Source of the DNA: Deltaproteobacteria bacterium
GTDB lineage: Bacteria; Desulfobacterota; Syntrophia; Syntrophales; Smithellaceae
Direction: 5' to 3'
Assembly: GCA_019136325.1 (NCBI GenBank)
Contig: JAGVUJ010000331.1
Location: forward strand, 1 to 7,040
Length of the DNA: 7,040 bases
Each line of letters begins with the position of its first letter. The first letter of the stretch is position 1. Both the position numbers and the translations under genes were made by a program. Positions 5,838 through 7,040 of this stretch are shown one piece after another. The notes under the pieces are model-generated. The model had not been told where the DNA came from. It did not search any database and saw only the letters and a program-made list of their open reading frames with translations.

Positions 5838-7040
5838 ATGACCGTTTACCTTTTATCCATCGGATTGATTTCAATTCTGGGACAGGTTGTTCTGCTCCGG
5901 GAATTGAATGTCGCTTTCTACGGGGTCGAGCTGATTTATCTCCTTGCGCTCGGCATATGGTTGTTCTGGACCGCTGTCGGCGCGGTGATTGGACGACGGG
6001 ATCATCCGCCTTCACTCCAAAAGACCGCCGCACTTTTTTTCATCTTCGGCCTGATTCTCATTCCGGATCTGATCTTCATCCGTTCCAGCCGTCTTATTTT
6101 CGGCGACGTGCCCGGCGCGTATCTCGATTTCTTTCAACAAGTATTTGTCGCCGTCATCGCCATACTGCCCGTCGGCGTGGTTTCCGGGCTATTATTTCAG
6201 TGGGCAGCCGGAGCATACGTGTCGGCAGGCAAAACGCTGGCAGCCGCCTATGCCGTTGAAAGCGCGGGCGGACTCATCGGCGGTCTGCTGTCCACTTTTT
6301 TGATCATGGGCGGCTTTCAGAATCTTTCCGCCGCTTTCTTGTGTGCTTTGATCTCGGTTATCACACCCCTCGTTGTACTCAGAGGATCAGCATATTGGTT
6401 CCTGCGCCGGTCGATGATAATTTTCATCGGTGTTTTGATCGGACTCATGGGCAGTTCAGCGCATCTGGATCGTCTGACGACCGGATGGAATCATCCGTAC
6501 CTTCAGGCCAGCAGCGATTCTCCGTACGGCAGAATTACGGTGACCCGAATGGCCGATCAGATTTCTGTTTTTGAAAACGATGCCCTGTCGTTTGAAACGG
6601 GAGGAACCGATGCGGAGTCCTTTGTCAATCTGGCCGCGCTTCAACATCCGCATCCGCAGAAAATACTGATTCTCGGAGGCGGCCTCGAAGGGATCGTGCG
6701 GGAAGCATTGAAATACACACCCCGGCACATTGATTATGTGGAACTCAATCCGGTCATGCTGAACCTGACGATGCACTATCTTCCCGATGATATCAGAAAT
6801 TCACTGAACGCGCCGAAGGTCCGCATCACGTATGCCGACCCGCGGCAGTATCTCAACACAAGCGGCGCCTACGATCTCATTCTGGTCGGCATGCCGGAAC
6901 CCTCGTCCGGTCAGGCCAACCGTTTCTATACGCGGGAATTTTTCGAACAATGTTCGGCCAAACTCAATCCCGGAGGCATCGTCGCATTCAGACTGAGAAC
7001 GGCGGAAAACCTCTGGACAACGCCGCTGACCCGCCGCAAC
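5838..7040 (+). CDS. Membrane-bound spermidine-synthase-like protein (3' end outside window)
   Basis: The frame is open from ATG 5838 to the window edge (401 codons, no stop). The start lies 4 nt after the amrB-amrA stop with only a weak GAAG site, so translational coupling is likely. Residues 5-208 hold about seven transmembrane segments (roughly 5-20, 32-52, 65-81, 100-122, 134-156, 162-181, 192-208). A spermidine-synthase-like Rossmann domain begins near 225 (SPYGRITV). It has a glycine-rich loop GGGLEG (280-285), VELNP (301-305, E302 being the usual ribose-binding acidic residue), DPRQYL (334-339) and VGMPEPSSGQANRFYTREFF (350-369). In true aminopropyltransferases the last motif carries catalytic Asp residues, typically as DxxDP. 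Here the first is Gly351 and the second Glu354, so spermidine synthesis is unlikely. Annotation pipelines usually call this architecture 'fused MFS/spermidine synthase', and its function is unknown. The full protein probably continues well beyond the window. Confidence 0.88.
   Translation, partial: MTVYLLSIGLISILGQVVLLRELNVAFYGVELIYLLALGIWLFWTAVGAVIGRRDHPPSLQKTAALFFIFGLILIPDLIFIRSSRLIFGDVPGAYLDFFQQVFVAVIAILPVGVVSGLLFQWAAGAYVSAGKTLAAAYAVESAGGLIGGLLSTFLIMGGFQNLSAAFLCALISVITPLVVLRGSAYWFLRRSMIIFIGVLIGLMGSSAHLDRLTTGWNHPYLQASSDSPYGRITVTRMADQISVFENDALSFETGGTDAESFVNLAALQHPHPQKILILGGGLEGIVREALKYTPRHIDYVELNPVMLNLTMHYLPDDIRNSLNAPKVRITYADPRQYLNTSGAYDLILVGMPEPSSGQANRFYTREFFEQCSAKLNPGGIVAFRLRTAENLWTTPLTRRN

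Noticed and set aside
5957..6776. Several 77-106-codon frames on both strands in 5957-6776
   Set aside because: They overlap the long open frame beginning at 5838, which has membrane segments and synthase motifs. That frame has no stop in the window, so the shorter frames are shadows.

Overview
The window is about 7 kb of chromosome-like DNA with moderate GC content and dense, ordinary protein-coding genes. I see no tRNA, rRNA, CRISPR array, IS element or phage gene. The mix suggests a Gram-negative anaerobe, most likely a deltaproteobacterium (Desulfobacterota, perhaps Syntrophales-like). That mix is a YgiQ-type radical SAM protein, a GT-C-like membrane protein with TPR repeats, an AmmeMemoRadiSam set with export signals, and a membrane-bound spermidine-synthase-like protein. 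The taxonomic guess is inference from gene style only.

Layout: (1) 2-1000, + strand: the C-terminal half of a YgiQ-family radical SAM protein, cut by the window start. (2) 1001-1075: a short convergent gap. (3) 1076-2872, - strand: a polytopic membrane protein resembling bacterial relatives of TMTC/PMT glycosyltransferases, with five C-terminal TPR repeats. (4) 2873-3081: a divergent intergenic region with a near-consensus sigma70 promoter (TTGACT-N18-TATAAT) firing rightward. (5) 3082-7040, + strand: a tight operon of amrS (radical SAM enzyme), a fused amrB-amrA gene (Memo + AMMECR1) and a membrane spermidine-synthase-like gene that runs off the right edge. The gaps are 16 and 4 bp.

The point of most interest is the right-hand operon. 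The three AmmeMemoRadiSam components are widely conserved, yet I know of no settled function for the set. Here the radical SAM enzyme starts with a twin-arginine (Tat) motif. The Memo-AMMECR1 fusion starts with a Sec or possible lipoprotein signal peptide. Positive-inside analysis by eye also places the soluble domain of the third protein outside the cytoplasm. The sequence therefore points to a coordinated membrane-associated or periplasmic version of AmmeMemoRadiSam, coupled to a spermidine-synthase-like fold whose catalytic acidic motif is altered. This creates a puzzle, because S-adenosylmethionine is not known to be available outside the cytoplasm.
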